From Sanderia malayensis (taxonomy: Eukaryota > Cnidaria > Scyphozoa > Semaeostomeae > Pelagiidae): DNA of 64,000 nucleotides. Where the stretch lies: assembly GCA_013076295.1 (NCBI GenBank), contig RQOL01000718.1, positions 558,001 to 622,000 on the forward strand, written 5' to 3'. Under the pieces are notes generated by a model. It saw only the letters and a program-made list of their open reading frames with translations, was not told the origin of the DNA and searched no databases. Below, in pieces: positions 10,865-19,122 of the stretch. Position 1 is the first letter of the stretch. The number at the start of each line of letters is the position of its first letter. Position numbers and translations under genes: made by a program.

Positions 10865-11645
10865 CATTAATCCCCAAAAATTTCGGACGGTTTAATTTTC
10901 GGACAAATATACAGTCCGAAAATTTAACCGTCCGAAATTTTTAGCATCCGAAAATTTTATCGTCCGAAAATTTTACTGCCAATAAACTATATATAAAAGT
11001 TGCGAAGTATATTTCTTTATACTTCCGATATGTTTTATTGACCAAGCAAAAAGTTGGAAAGTGACTGCTATGTCCTGTACATGTAGAAACGAAATAGAAA
11101 TAGCAAGAAAGTGTGAAAATACTTGGTTTTGTTAGCTATCACTTAAAAATGCATGCTGGGTGTGGTCAAACAAAAAACTCCATAACAGAGTCAACGTTTC
11201 GTTCAGGCATCCAATACGAATATAGCAGGATTCTTCTCATAATTTGACTAGCTTGATTGATTTTCGTCGTCAATATGATCATCATCAAACATGATTAGCA
11301 GCAGCTCAGCTTCCTCTGAGTTCTCTGATTCATTTCCTTTTGTGTTTGGAAATGGTTCATCTGAGAATTCCACTGTTTCATTGTCAGGACTTTCCTCGAT
11401 TTTGATACAAACTAGAACTGTATTCATGTACTCAATCATTAGTGTTGTGTGTTTTGTTGAAGATCTCATTGTTATGTTGTGTTATGAACTTTGAAGATAC
11501 TATCCGAAAGTCTTTCGAGTCTCTTTACATTTTGTCCGAAATTTTTGTCCGAAATTGTCCCAAATCAGGATTTTTCAGTCCGAAATTTTCTGTCCGAAAA
11601 TTAAACGTCCGAAATTAAACCGTCCGAAATTTTTGGGGATTAATG
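10865..11645. mobile_element. TA-flanked transposon with GTCCGAAA iterons, 781 bp
   Basis: Both ends read CATTAATCCCCAAAAATTTC inward and are flanked by TA (10863-10864 and 11646-11647). About 13 copies of GTCCGAAA or its complement TTTCGGAC cluster in the terminal 100-150 bp at each end, in both orientations. The interior holds a 73-codon minus-strand frame (11469-11248) very rich in Asp and Glu. An internal TTAA in each end leaves a TTAA-target (piggyBac/Kolobok-like) reading possible, but the inverted repeat extends outward past it to the TA. Autonomous functions are not visible. Confidence 0.7.
11248..11469 (-). CDS. Acidic 73-aa open frame inside the iteron element, unknown
   Basis: The frame lies wholly inside the TA-flanked element. 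The predicted product is strongly acidic, with a C-terminal half containing ESENSEEAELL and DDDHIDDENQSS. No domain is recognised. It could be the remnant N-terminal acidic tail of a transposase or a chance frame. Confidence 0.25.
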   Translation of the reverse strand: MRSSTKHTTLMIEYMNTVLVCIKIEESPDNETVEFSDEPFPNTKGNESENSEEAELLLIMFDDDHIDDENQSS

Positions 11646-13126
11646 TAATTCAGTTTTGTCTGTGTATGTTTTCCGGCCGTTTCAATGATTTGCTTTTCCT
11701 GATGCACACAAATCAATAGCTTTAGGCTAAAAAATACCAATAGTCCAAATCAAAGATTTTAAAAATGTTTGAACTATTGATATTGGTACTCGAAAAAATT
11801 GCTGTATTCTAATAAAATGTCTGAATGCTTTGAATCACGAGGGCAAGGTGTAACAAACAGTGACAAATTTGATCATATATCTTGAAAACGATGGCGGTCA
11901 ATCAAGTCCGAAAAGTTCAAAATGACCGACAAACGAAAAATACTTCTGCATGACTAAAGCCTCATGGAAGGACAGCGTCAATTTTCCTTGTGATATCTAT
12001 CGTTGCTAGCAAGTTTATCTTTTTGCTATCGAATTAGCCTTCTGTGTCTCCGCTGACGAAAATGACGTGGCAACCCAACACTGATTGAACTTTCTATTCA
12101 ATGTGGTTTGAATTGCCACGATGAAAACTTACGAGAAAGTGCTATTGAGCCACTGAAACTACAAAGAAACATTTCAGAACTTTGAAGCAAATGGGAAAAT
12201 AGGTGAAAAATTCTTTTCGAAAACACTTAATAACCTACACAAGTGAATAATATTGTGAGTTGCTGTAATGTGCAAATTGATCCAAAACTGTGCTTTATGA
12301 CCCTACAACTATTATTATGTTATCTTACTATCATCAATGTATATGTTTGTTAAAGATAAAGAATAGAATTCTTTTCATTTCATATCCACAAAAACCGCCA
12401 TGCTGCTGAATTAATACTGGGAACAACAACTGTCAACACCCTGTTTAAATAAAACGACACGGTAGGCCATCCTCCGAGTTATAATAATGTACTAAGCTCA
12501 GCTGCTCGCCAACGTTTGGATTTTGCTCAGTATTGTTTATTCTTCTGACCACCCGTGCAACGTATGATTGCAGTCGTATTTCGTTTTTACTAGTTGTACA
12601 AGCGAAAATTACAATAGGACGGGATTTGAAGTACGAGAACAAAGAGCAATAAACTGAGTATAGAGCAGATTGAAAAACATGAGCACTGGCACTGCAAGAC
12701 ACAGACATAAAACTCCTCACAAAAAACAGTCGAATAAAGGTAAGAAAAAGAATGGTTTAGTATTAGGTGCATCACTAAAGCATAATGCAAAATATTCTGG
12801 TAAAATATCACTGTATCTTTAAATTGATTAGGGAATAATATGGAAATGGAATGGAGTTAACAAGGGTATTGGTCGTACTCAACTTGCTATTTTTACAGTT
12901 GTTCTGAATTCAAAAGATTTGATTTGTGTTTCATAATATGAATGAAATTCGGGGAAGGGCTGACACGTCTGTGGTTTGTCGTGGATAAAGCAGCGATTAT
13001 CCATGACATAATTCCGTATGAAATGTCTTGTTAGCTGAGAAGCATTCTATAAGCCTAACTGCATGAATTACATCCAAACAACAATAACCGTACGTGTAAC
13101 TGTCAGAGAACAGACACAATACGTTA
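11646..13126. other. Intergenic region left of the YR retrotransposon
   Basis: No gene is recognised. Because the ASPH gene to the right lacks an identifiable first exon, its promoter and first exon may lie in this stretch, on the far side of the inserted retrotransposon. I could not locate a convincing start codon with a matching splice donor. Confidence 0.35.
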
Positions 13127-13657
13127 TTAATTATTCACTCGTACCGCAGAGAATCGCAAGAACAAGCCATTGCGTTATGCTTTGAATCATCATCATCATC
13201 ATAATAATATTCATCACAATCATAATTTACAACATAGTCATCTTCATCATCATCATAATTTACAACATAATTGTTAGGTAAATTACGTAAATATATCAAT
13301 GATGTTATACATAAATTAAAAACAGTTAATTACGATATTGTGGGCGGTGTAGGAAACGCATTTGCAAGGAACCAAGTGCGAGCGGAGGGGCAGGGACGCT
13401 GTCCCTGACTCGGAATTTACGGACGCTGTCCGTTTTGTTTTGACATATTTTGCGATGGGGTACGCGAGGCCCCTGGCTTTTTATAAGGTACGCGAGGCCT
13501 TGCCATTAATTTGTACGGGGTACGCGAGGCCCCGATTCGAAACCATAACGAGGTACGCGAGGCCCCGTTGAGCCTAATACTTTACTGATTTGTATCAGTA
13601 TAGGTTATTGATGTGCTATTCCGAGTTTTTGTGATATGAAGTGTTTGCACTTTTGCC
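13127..13657 (-). repeat. YR retrotransposon terminal repeat B2
   Basis: This outer copy matches 14185-14715 at an offset of 1058 bp. It includes ATC-rich low-complexity sequence and four spaced copies of TACGCGAGGCC (13461, 13489, 13521, 13554). An open 69-codon frame at 13362-13571 is a by-product of these repeats. Confidence 0.9.
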
Positions 13658-13777
13658 AGTTCCTGCAAAGTTTGGCGTCTCAGATGCATTGCGACTTTCA
13701 ATTAATCAGGTGGTTCGTGAGAGGTAGCTCGTAGAACCTTGGATATGCCTCTATCGGTGGATAGGGAGGTGGGCGGG

Positions 13778-14185
13778 TAAATTTTTGTTTCCTTGATTTG
13801 CTTGGCAACTATGTATATGTTGCTTTGTTTGTAAATTGTTGTCCTTTGAGGGCTTTGCATTGTCTTATAAAGGGAGTATTTTGCGTGGTGATTCGCTTAA
13901 TTTGATTGGCTTGTCGCTGGTTAGCTTGCTGTGTTGGGAGCTCTGATTGGTTTATTGTGCTTGTCACTTTCATCAAGCTGAGATTAGATACAGGCAGCAT
14001 CGCTATGCGTGATATTTTCGATTGGTGCCAGATTAAAATACCTTGCCTGTGTCAAGTAATCAACGCACCCTTGGTGCGGCCCTGTTAATTTTGGTTGTTG
14101 ATTAGCATCAAAAAAGAGTCACGCAATATGAGAAATCCGTGCCTAATTAACTAAAGTTAATAAATTTCATGTATTAACTAACATT
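13778..14185 (-). repeat. YR retrotransposon internal repeat A2
   Basis: This 408-bp segment matches 18543-18950 at an offset of 4765 bp. Its right edge abuts B1 at the junction expected from a circular intermediate. Confidence 0.9.
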
Positions 14186-14715
14186 TAATTATTCACTCGT
14201 ACCGCAGAGAATCGCAAGAACAAGCCATTGCGTTATGCTTTGAATCATCATCATCATCATAATAATATTCATCACAATCATAATTTACAACATAGTCATC
14301 TTCATCATCATCATAATTTACAACATAATTGTTAGGTAAATTACGTAAATATATCAATGATGTTATACATAAATTAAAAACAGTTAATTACGATATTGTG
14401 GGCGGTGTAGGAAACGCATTTGCAAGGAACCAAGTGCGAGCGGAGGGGCAGGGACGCTGTCCCTGACTCGGAATTTACGGACGCTGTCCGTTTTGTTTTG
14501 ACATATTTTGCGATGGGGTACGCGAGGCCCCTGGCTTTTTATAAGGTACGCGAGGCCTTGCCATTAATTTGTACGGGGTACGCGAGGCCCCGATTCGAAA
14601 CCATAACGAGGTACGCGAGGCCCCGTTGAGCCTAATACTTTACTGATTTGTATCAGTATAGGTTATTGATGTGCTATTCCGAGTTTTTGTGATATGAAGT
14701 GTTTGCACTTTTGCC
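14185..14715 (-). repeat. YR retrotransposon internal repeat B1
   Basis: This is the second copy of the 531-bp B repeat. On the minus strand it follows the recombinase stop codon after about 146 bp, a gap that contains a long T run on the plus strand (about 14751-14765). Confidence 0.9.
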
Positions 14716-14861
14716 CACAAATTGCGTCCAGCGATTGCCCATAAAAACGAGTTTTTTTTTTTTTTGATAGCATTATGAATAGTGTCGCAAATTGTTTGTC
14801 GTATGCGTGTTAATGTAAGCAACGTAGAATGCTAATTGAAATATATAAGAGAAACTATAAT

Positions 14862-15872
14862 TCAGGAACCAGTAAGTTGTTTGGACGCAGCGTGTAGCTG
14901 CAAAATCGGAAGCTCGATGTAACGCTTGAAGCAGTCTGATGACCACCTACCCAGAGTCTGGATAAGCCAGTGGGGCATGTTGGCCGCAGCGGCAGCCGTC
15001 GCAGCCCCCCGTCTGAAGCTGTGACTAGCAAACTCGTCAGGGGGTAGGCCCAGCTGCTTTAAAAGGGACCTAAGTTCAGCTGTAAATCGGTTTCGAGTTA
15101 GGGGTTGCCCGGACCTGAAAATGAAAAGTGGGCCGCCAGGGGGTGGGGAGCGGGACAAGAGGTATGCTTGAAGCGAGCGCACAGCACAGACAGTGGAGTT
15201 GGTTAGTCCTATATGGATGTACAATCCTTTTTTAAACGGGTCTGTTTTAGACCGTTTTACAAACAGTGAAAGACTCTGGGCGGTGTGCAAGTCCGGATAA
15301 AACGAAACATCGGAAACAGAAAGATGCACGTCGGGATTAAAGTCTCTGTCGCACGTGAATTCACTAATTCTAAGAAACCCTAGGAATGCTGTGCAAAATG
15401 AGGCCCATATCATTTTGTTATCAAAATCACGTGCAGTGTCCGGCTGAAGCAGCCTGTAAAATCTTTGGAGATGTGAAAGTGATATGGGTCTGCGAATGCG
15501 TGTGTGAGATCCCTTGAAACGTTTTATGCCTCGAAGAATATATTGAAGTTGACAGAAGTCTTTCAAATTACAAGTAAAACCGTGTTGTAAATGGAAGTCT
15601 CTCACTGCCGCCAGATACATAGTTATTGTGTCATGTGAGACGGTTTGGGCCATGTGAGTAGCAAAATAACATAAAGTGATTTCGTCGGCGGGCAGGATAC
15701 CTTGAAATTCGTGAACTTTGAATGCGTAGCAAAAATTAAGAAACTGTTTGACCCCCGAGCGGTATGAGTCTTGTGTGTTTTTGGCGAGTGAACAATCTTG
15801 AAAAAGGTGTAGCAAAGGCGTTAGAGGTGCGAAATTTCCTCCGGCAGCTGTTGAGGCAGGGGGTCTGCCCAT
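14862..15872 (-). CDS. Tyrosine recombinase (integrase) of the YR retrotransposon
   Basis: The frame encodes 336 residues. An N-terminal SAM-like core-binding region (about 25-125) precedes a catalytic domain with R168 in FLRIS, K209 in RSKTD, H284 and R287 in HSFRRG, W310 in GRW and the nucleophile Y318 in FKRYIEL. All catalytic positions are present, so the enzyme should cut and rejoin DNA through a 3'-phosphotyrosine and insert the circular cDNA. The frame overlaps the end of the RT frame by 52 nt in another phase. A decayed relative lies at 50162-50656. Confidence 0.95.
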   Translation of the reverse strand: MGRPPASTAAGGNFAPLTPLLHLFQDCSLAKNTQDSYRSGVKQFLNFCYAFKVHEFQGILPADEITLCYFATHMAQTVSHDTITMYLAAVRDFHLQHGFTCNLKDFCQLQYILRGIKRFKGSHTRIRRPISLSHLQRFYRLLQPDTARDFDNKMIWASFCTAFLGFLRISEFTCDRDFNPDVHLSVSDVSFYPDLHTAQSLSLFVKRSKTDPFKKGLYIHIGLTNSTVCAVRSLQAYLLSRSPPPGGPLFIFRSGQPLTRNRFTAELRSLLKQLGLPPDEFASHSFRRGAATAAAAANMPHWLIQTLGRWSSDCFKRYIELPILQLHAASKQLTGS

Positions 15873-17647
15873 GGAGCCAACTGTCTGAAACGATCGACCT
15901 GGAAACGTGATAGAGAATCAGCTATTTCGTTTTTTGCTCCCGGGATGTGTTTAGCAAAAAAATAGAAATGATATTGCATAGTGAGAAGCGTTAGGTGACG
16001 AACCAGGGCCATCACCTTAGGGCAAGGGGAACGTTTTGAGTTGATTATATAAACAACAGACTCATTATCGCAGTAAAAGTAAATCCTTTTCGTAGACCAG
16101 CGTGGTGCCCAAATAAGACAGGCCATAACAATAGCATACAACTCTTGCCACGCGATCGAAATGCCTTTTGTCCCAAGAAGTTGTTTTGGTAGCCAACGGC
16201 CCTGAAACCATTCGGTGCCGAAAATTCCGCCAAAACCTAAACTCCCCGAGGCATCAGTGTATAAATTTAGATCAAAAGAGTTTTCCCAAAGGCGGTTGAG
16301 AAAAAAGGCCTTACCATTCCAATTGTCTAAAAAATTCTGCCACATCTTAATATCTTCACGAAATGCCCCAGTCAATTTTATATGGTGGTGCGGCTGTTTG
16401 GCACCACGTGTCAAAGAAATGATTCGTTGTAGGAATGCCCGGCCTGGGGGAATGACCTTGCAGGCAAAATTCAAAGTGCCAATCAGGGATTGTAATTCTA
16501 CCAAAGTAGTGGATTTTTTGCTGTGCCAATGCAACAGATCAGCCCGAAGATGGTTTAATTTGTCCTGAGGCAAACGTGCTTCCATTTTGTCGGAATCTAA
16601 AATTATGCCTAGGAATTCCAGCACAGTTGAAGGGCCTTCTGTTTTGCCGGAGGCCAGCGGGGTATTCAATAAGTCGAAAGTAAGCATCATACTACGAAGG
16701 CTGATCTTACAACTTTGGTCAAACGGGGGATCAGGATCTTTTGGTTCGATAATCAAGAAATCGTCGAGAAAGTGTGCTACGTATGAAATTGCACACTTAT
16801 GTTCCAGTATCCAGTGAACCGCGGTAGCATATTGATTGAAGAGAAAAGGAGCGCTGCGTAGGCCAAAAGGCAAGAATTTTTCAAAATAGAAACCCCCGTT
16901 CCAGTGCATACCCAATAATTCCCAGTCGTTTGGATGGACTGGAATTAGACGAAAGGCAGATTCGATGTCTGTTTTAGCCATAAATGAACCGGGCCCGAGA
17001 CGTTGAAGCTCTGCAATTGCTTCATCGATTGTTACATATTTTAAAGAATACGAGTCCTTGTCAATGAAAGAATTGATCGAATCCCCGGATTTCGGATAAG
17101 ACAAATGAAATATTGTGCGGAATTTTTCGGAGCGTTTTTTCGGAACTACCCCCAGGGGGGAAACTTGCAGGTTTGGAAAGGGCGGCGCTGAGAAAGGGCC
17201 CGCTGTGCGTCCTAGGGCAACCTCTTTGTTAAGATTTTCGGTAATTTTGTCCGGGTGAAGTAAAGCAGTGGGGAGATTCGGAGAACGTCTGGGTGTTCTA
17301 GGGCCGTTGTAGCCAATTGAGACACCCTCCCGGAGGCCGGTACACAGGTCAGAGACAAAAAAACGATCAGGATAGGTGTCCAAAGCGAGTTCTAAATTAA
17401 CAACATTAATACTACTCAACGGCTTTAAAATACTAGAAAAAGAATTATGAGCGTTGTCCAGAACCGGGGTTGAGGGTGCATCTGTTTCCAACATGCTTTC
17501 CCCCACAGCCCGGTCTGTTGCAAACATGTTTAAAGCGGCAGGTAGCCTCGTTACAAAAGCGTTCGGTGTTAAACTTACGGCATACGTCGTCCCTTGTTGC
17601 CGCAAGGGATTTACTACTAAAGGGTCCTTTGTTAAAAATACGTTCAT
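15821..17647 (-). CDS. Reverse transcriptase-RNase H of the YR retrotransposon
   Basis: The longest ATG frame gives 608 residues. The reverse transcriptase palm shows D227 in AKTDIESAF, FGLRSAPFLF, and the catalytic pair D295-D296 in FLDDF (in place of YxDD). RNase H follows with D465 in LYTDASGS, E502 in WQELYAI, D527 in CDNES and D577 in NEIADSLSR. It copies element RNA into DNA and removes the template. It overlaps the gag frame by 203 nt, so expression probably relies on frameshifting, re-initiation or splicing. No inactivating change is seen. Confidence 0.95.
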   Translation of the reverse strand: MNVFLTKDPLVVNPLRQQGTTYAVSLTPNAFVTRLPAALNMFATDRAVGESMLETDAPSTPVLDNAHNSFSSILKPLSSINVVNLELALDTYPDRFFVSDLCTGLREGVSIGYNGPRTPRRSPNLPTALLHPDKITENLNKEVALGRTAGPFSAPPFPNLQVSPLGVVPKKRSEKFRTIFHLSYPKSGDSINSFIDKDSYSLKYVTIDEAIAELQRLGPGSFMAKTDIESAFRLIPVHPNDWELLGMHWNGGFYFEKFLPFGLRSAPFLFNQYATAVHWILEHKCAISYVAHFLDDFLIIEPKDPDPPFDQSCKISLRSMMLTFDLLNTPLASGKTEGPSTVLEFLGIILDSDKMEARLPQDKLNHLRADLLHWHSKKSTTLVELQSLIGTLNFACKVIPPGRAFLQRIISLTRGAKQPHHHIKLTGAFREDIKMWQNFLDNWNGKAFFLNRLWENSFDLNLYTDASGSLGFGGIFGTEWFQGRWLPKQLLGTKGISIAWQELYAIVMACLIWAPRWSTKRIYFYCDNESVVYIINSKRSPCPKVMALVRHLTLLTMQYHFYFFAKHIPGAKNEIADSLSRFQVDRFRQLAPWADPLPQQLPEEISHL

Positions 17648-18506
17648 CTTGTGGGCCGGCTGTAAACGTCATTAACCAAAGTTGTTGGTCGATCCTTCCC
17701 CAGTCTATCGTCCGGTCGTTGGCAGCCTTGGCACGAAACTTGCGGTCGTAGAGCAACCAACCCAAGTGGTGGAAATGAAAGGCCGCATAGCGAATTGTCT
17801 CCAAATACGAAAACAATTCAACACCCCTTGCCGGGAATTTTGAGGCGAGAATTTTGGAATACACTATAAACGCATCAGTCCACTCTTCGATGCGGGTGAT
17901 GGGCTTGGCGGCTGTCCCCTTAACCAATTTCAGGTCATTATCATCCCCCATGCAAATTGAAAACTTTTGTAATGCCGGTGGGGATACTTTATGGACGTTC
18001 TCAGGCACTAATTTCGACAATTCAAAAAACTCACCGCTCTGGATCTGCCTGACGAGGCTGCTTGAAATCTCCGGTGAGAAGGCATTTATGGTGTGCGTGG
18101 CCGGCATCGGTGGGGCTGAACTGCTTGGAAGATGTGACGTTTCGAGTGAAACTGGCTGCGGCGTACTGGCTGGGACATCTGTCTGTGGAGGCTTGTTAGC
18201 GGTCATCAGTTCACGGACGATGGTAGCCAGAGAACCCTCTATTGCAGTTTGGACGATTTGGCCCAACTCAATAGGGTTGAGAGCGTTGGAAGCCACTGCT
18301 CCTGGATGCTCTGCTGAAGCAGTCGATGCTGACGAGGACGGTCCAGGTACGGCAGGTCCAGGCATTACTGCGAATGCTGGTTCTGTGGTGGACGCTTCCA
18401 TGTTGGCTTCGATTGTACCACTGGGCCACGAACTAGCAGTAGTCACTGCTGTAGATGGTCGCGTACTTCTTCGTATGCTGTGTTTACTGGACTTGCTTTT
18501 AGGCAT
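17445..18506 (-). CDS. Gag-like structural protein of the YR retrotransposon
   Basis: The frame encodes 353 residues. The first 150 residues are Ser/Thr/Pro/Ala-rich and probably disordered. Residues about 150-300 are a folded region with aromatic-rich motifs (AAFHFHHLGWLLYDRKFRAK). The C-terminus carries a cysteine-histidine cluster (C309, C318, C323, H327, C329, C334, H338, C343) suited to zinc and RNA binding. It sits first in the element, directly after repeat A1, as gag does in DIRS-order elements. The assignment is by position and zinc-finger content. Confidence 0.85.
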   Translation of the reverse strand: MPKSKSSKHSIRRSTRPSTAVTTASSWPSGTIEANMEASTTEPAFAVMPGPAVPGPSSSASTASAEHPGAVASNALNPIELGQIVQTAIEGSLATIVRELMTANKPPQTDVPASTPQPVSLETSHLPSSSAPPMPATHTINAFSPEISSSLVRQIQSGEFFELSKLVPENVHKVSPPALQKFSICMGDDNDLKLVKGTAAKPITRIEEWTDAFIVYSKILASKFPARGVELFSYLETIRYAAFHFHHLGWLLYDRKFRAKAANDRTIDWGRIDQQLWLMTFTAGPQDERIFNKGPFSSKSLAATRDDVCRKFNTERFCNEATCRFKHVCNRPGCGGKHVGNRCTLNPGSGQRS

Positions 18507-18542
18507 CTTACCTAGCTTTCGTTCAGATTATGAATGTTTGCT

Positions 18543-18950
18543 TAAATTTTTGTTTCCTTGATTTGCTTGGCAACTATGTATATGTTGCTTTGTTTGTAAA
18601 TTGTTGTCCTTTGAGGGCTTTGCATTGTCTTATAAAGGGAGTATTTTGCGTGGTGATTCGCTTAATTTGATTGGCTTGTCGCTGGTTAGCTTGCTGTGTT
18701 GGGAGCTCTGATTGGTTTATTGTGCTTGTCACTTTCATCAAGCTGAGATTAGATACAGGCAGCATCGCTATGCGTGATATTTTCGATTGGTGCCAGATTA
18801 AAATACCTTGCCTGTGTCAAGTAATCAACGCACCCTTGGTGCGGCCCTGTTAATTTTGGTTGTTGATTAGCATCAAAAAAGAGTCACGCAATATGAGAAA
18901 TCCGTGCCTAATTAACTAAAGTTAATAAATTTCATGTATTAACTAACATT
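18543..18950 (-). repeat. YR retrotransposon 5' terminal repeat A1
   Basis: This outer copy of the 408-bp A repeat lies immediately upstream (minus strand) of the gag frame, whose ATG is at 18506. It should contain the element promoter. Confidence 0.85.
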
Positions 18951-19122
18951 GAATGAACGCCACTGATCACGCTAATTCACCCTTTTCTGGTGACTTTATT
19001 CCCATGCACTTTGTTTTGTCATTGAACACCTTATTATTGGTGATAATAATAACAATGATTGTTATTTTAATTAACAATATTATTATTATTTTAATTATGA
19101 TACTAAAGAGTTTATTTACCAT

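Larger units (their letters stand above)
13127..18950 (-). mobile_element. Tyrosine-recombinase (DIRS-order) retrotransposon with split direct repeats, apparently complete
   Basis: Read on the minus strand the order is repeat A1 (18950-18543), gag, RT-RNase H, tyrosine recombinase, B1 (14715-14185), A2 (14185-13778), a 121-bp unique spacer, and B2 (13657-13127). A1/A2 (408 bp) and B1/B2 (531 bp) appear identical. This A1-ORFs-B1-A2-B2 plan is the split-direct-repeat architecture of Ngaro/PAT-type elements. The three frames fill the interior and leave no room for the methyltransferase seen in DIRS and PAT, which favours the Ngaro side. No target-site duplication is present, as expected for recombinase-mediated integration: the B1-A2 junction reproduces both outer ends, overlapping at a single T. 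The repeat identity points to a recent insertion. Confidence 0.9.

Noticed and set aside
13189..13270. CRISPR-like or satellite array
   Set aside because: The ATCATC and ATAATTTACAACATA repeats are low-complexity sequence inside the retrotransposon repeat, with no regular spacer structure.
13362..14629. A 69-codon frame present twice (13362-13571, 14420-14629)
   Set aside because: Both copies lie in the two B repeats of the YR retrotransposon, and the peptide simply reflects the TACGCGAGG units.
17854..18561. A 235-codon plus-strand frame
   Set aside because: It is antisense to the gag frame of the retrotransposon, which has a zinc-binding cluster and the right position. The antisense frame has no recognisable feature.
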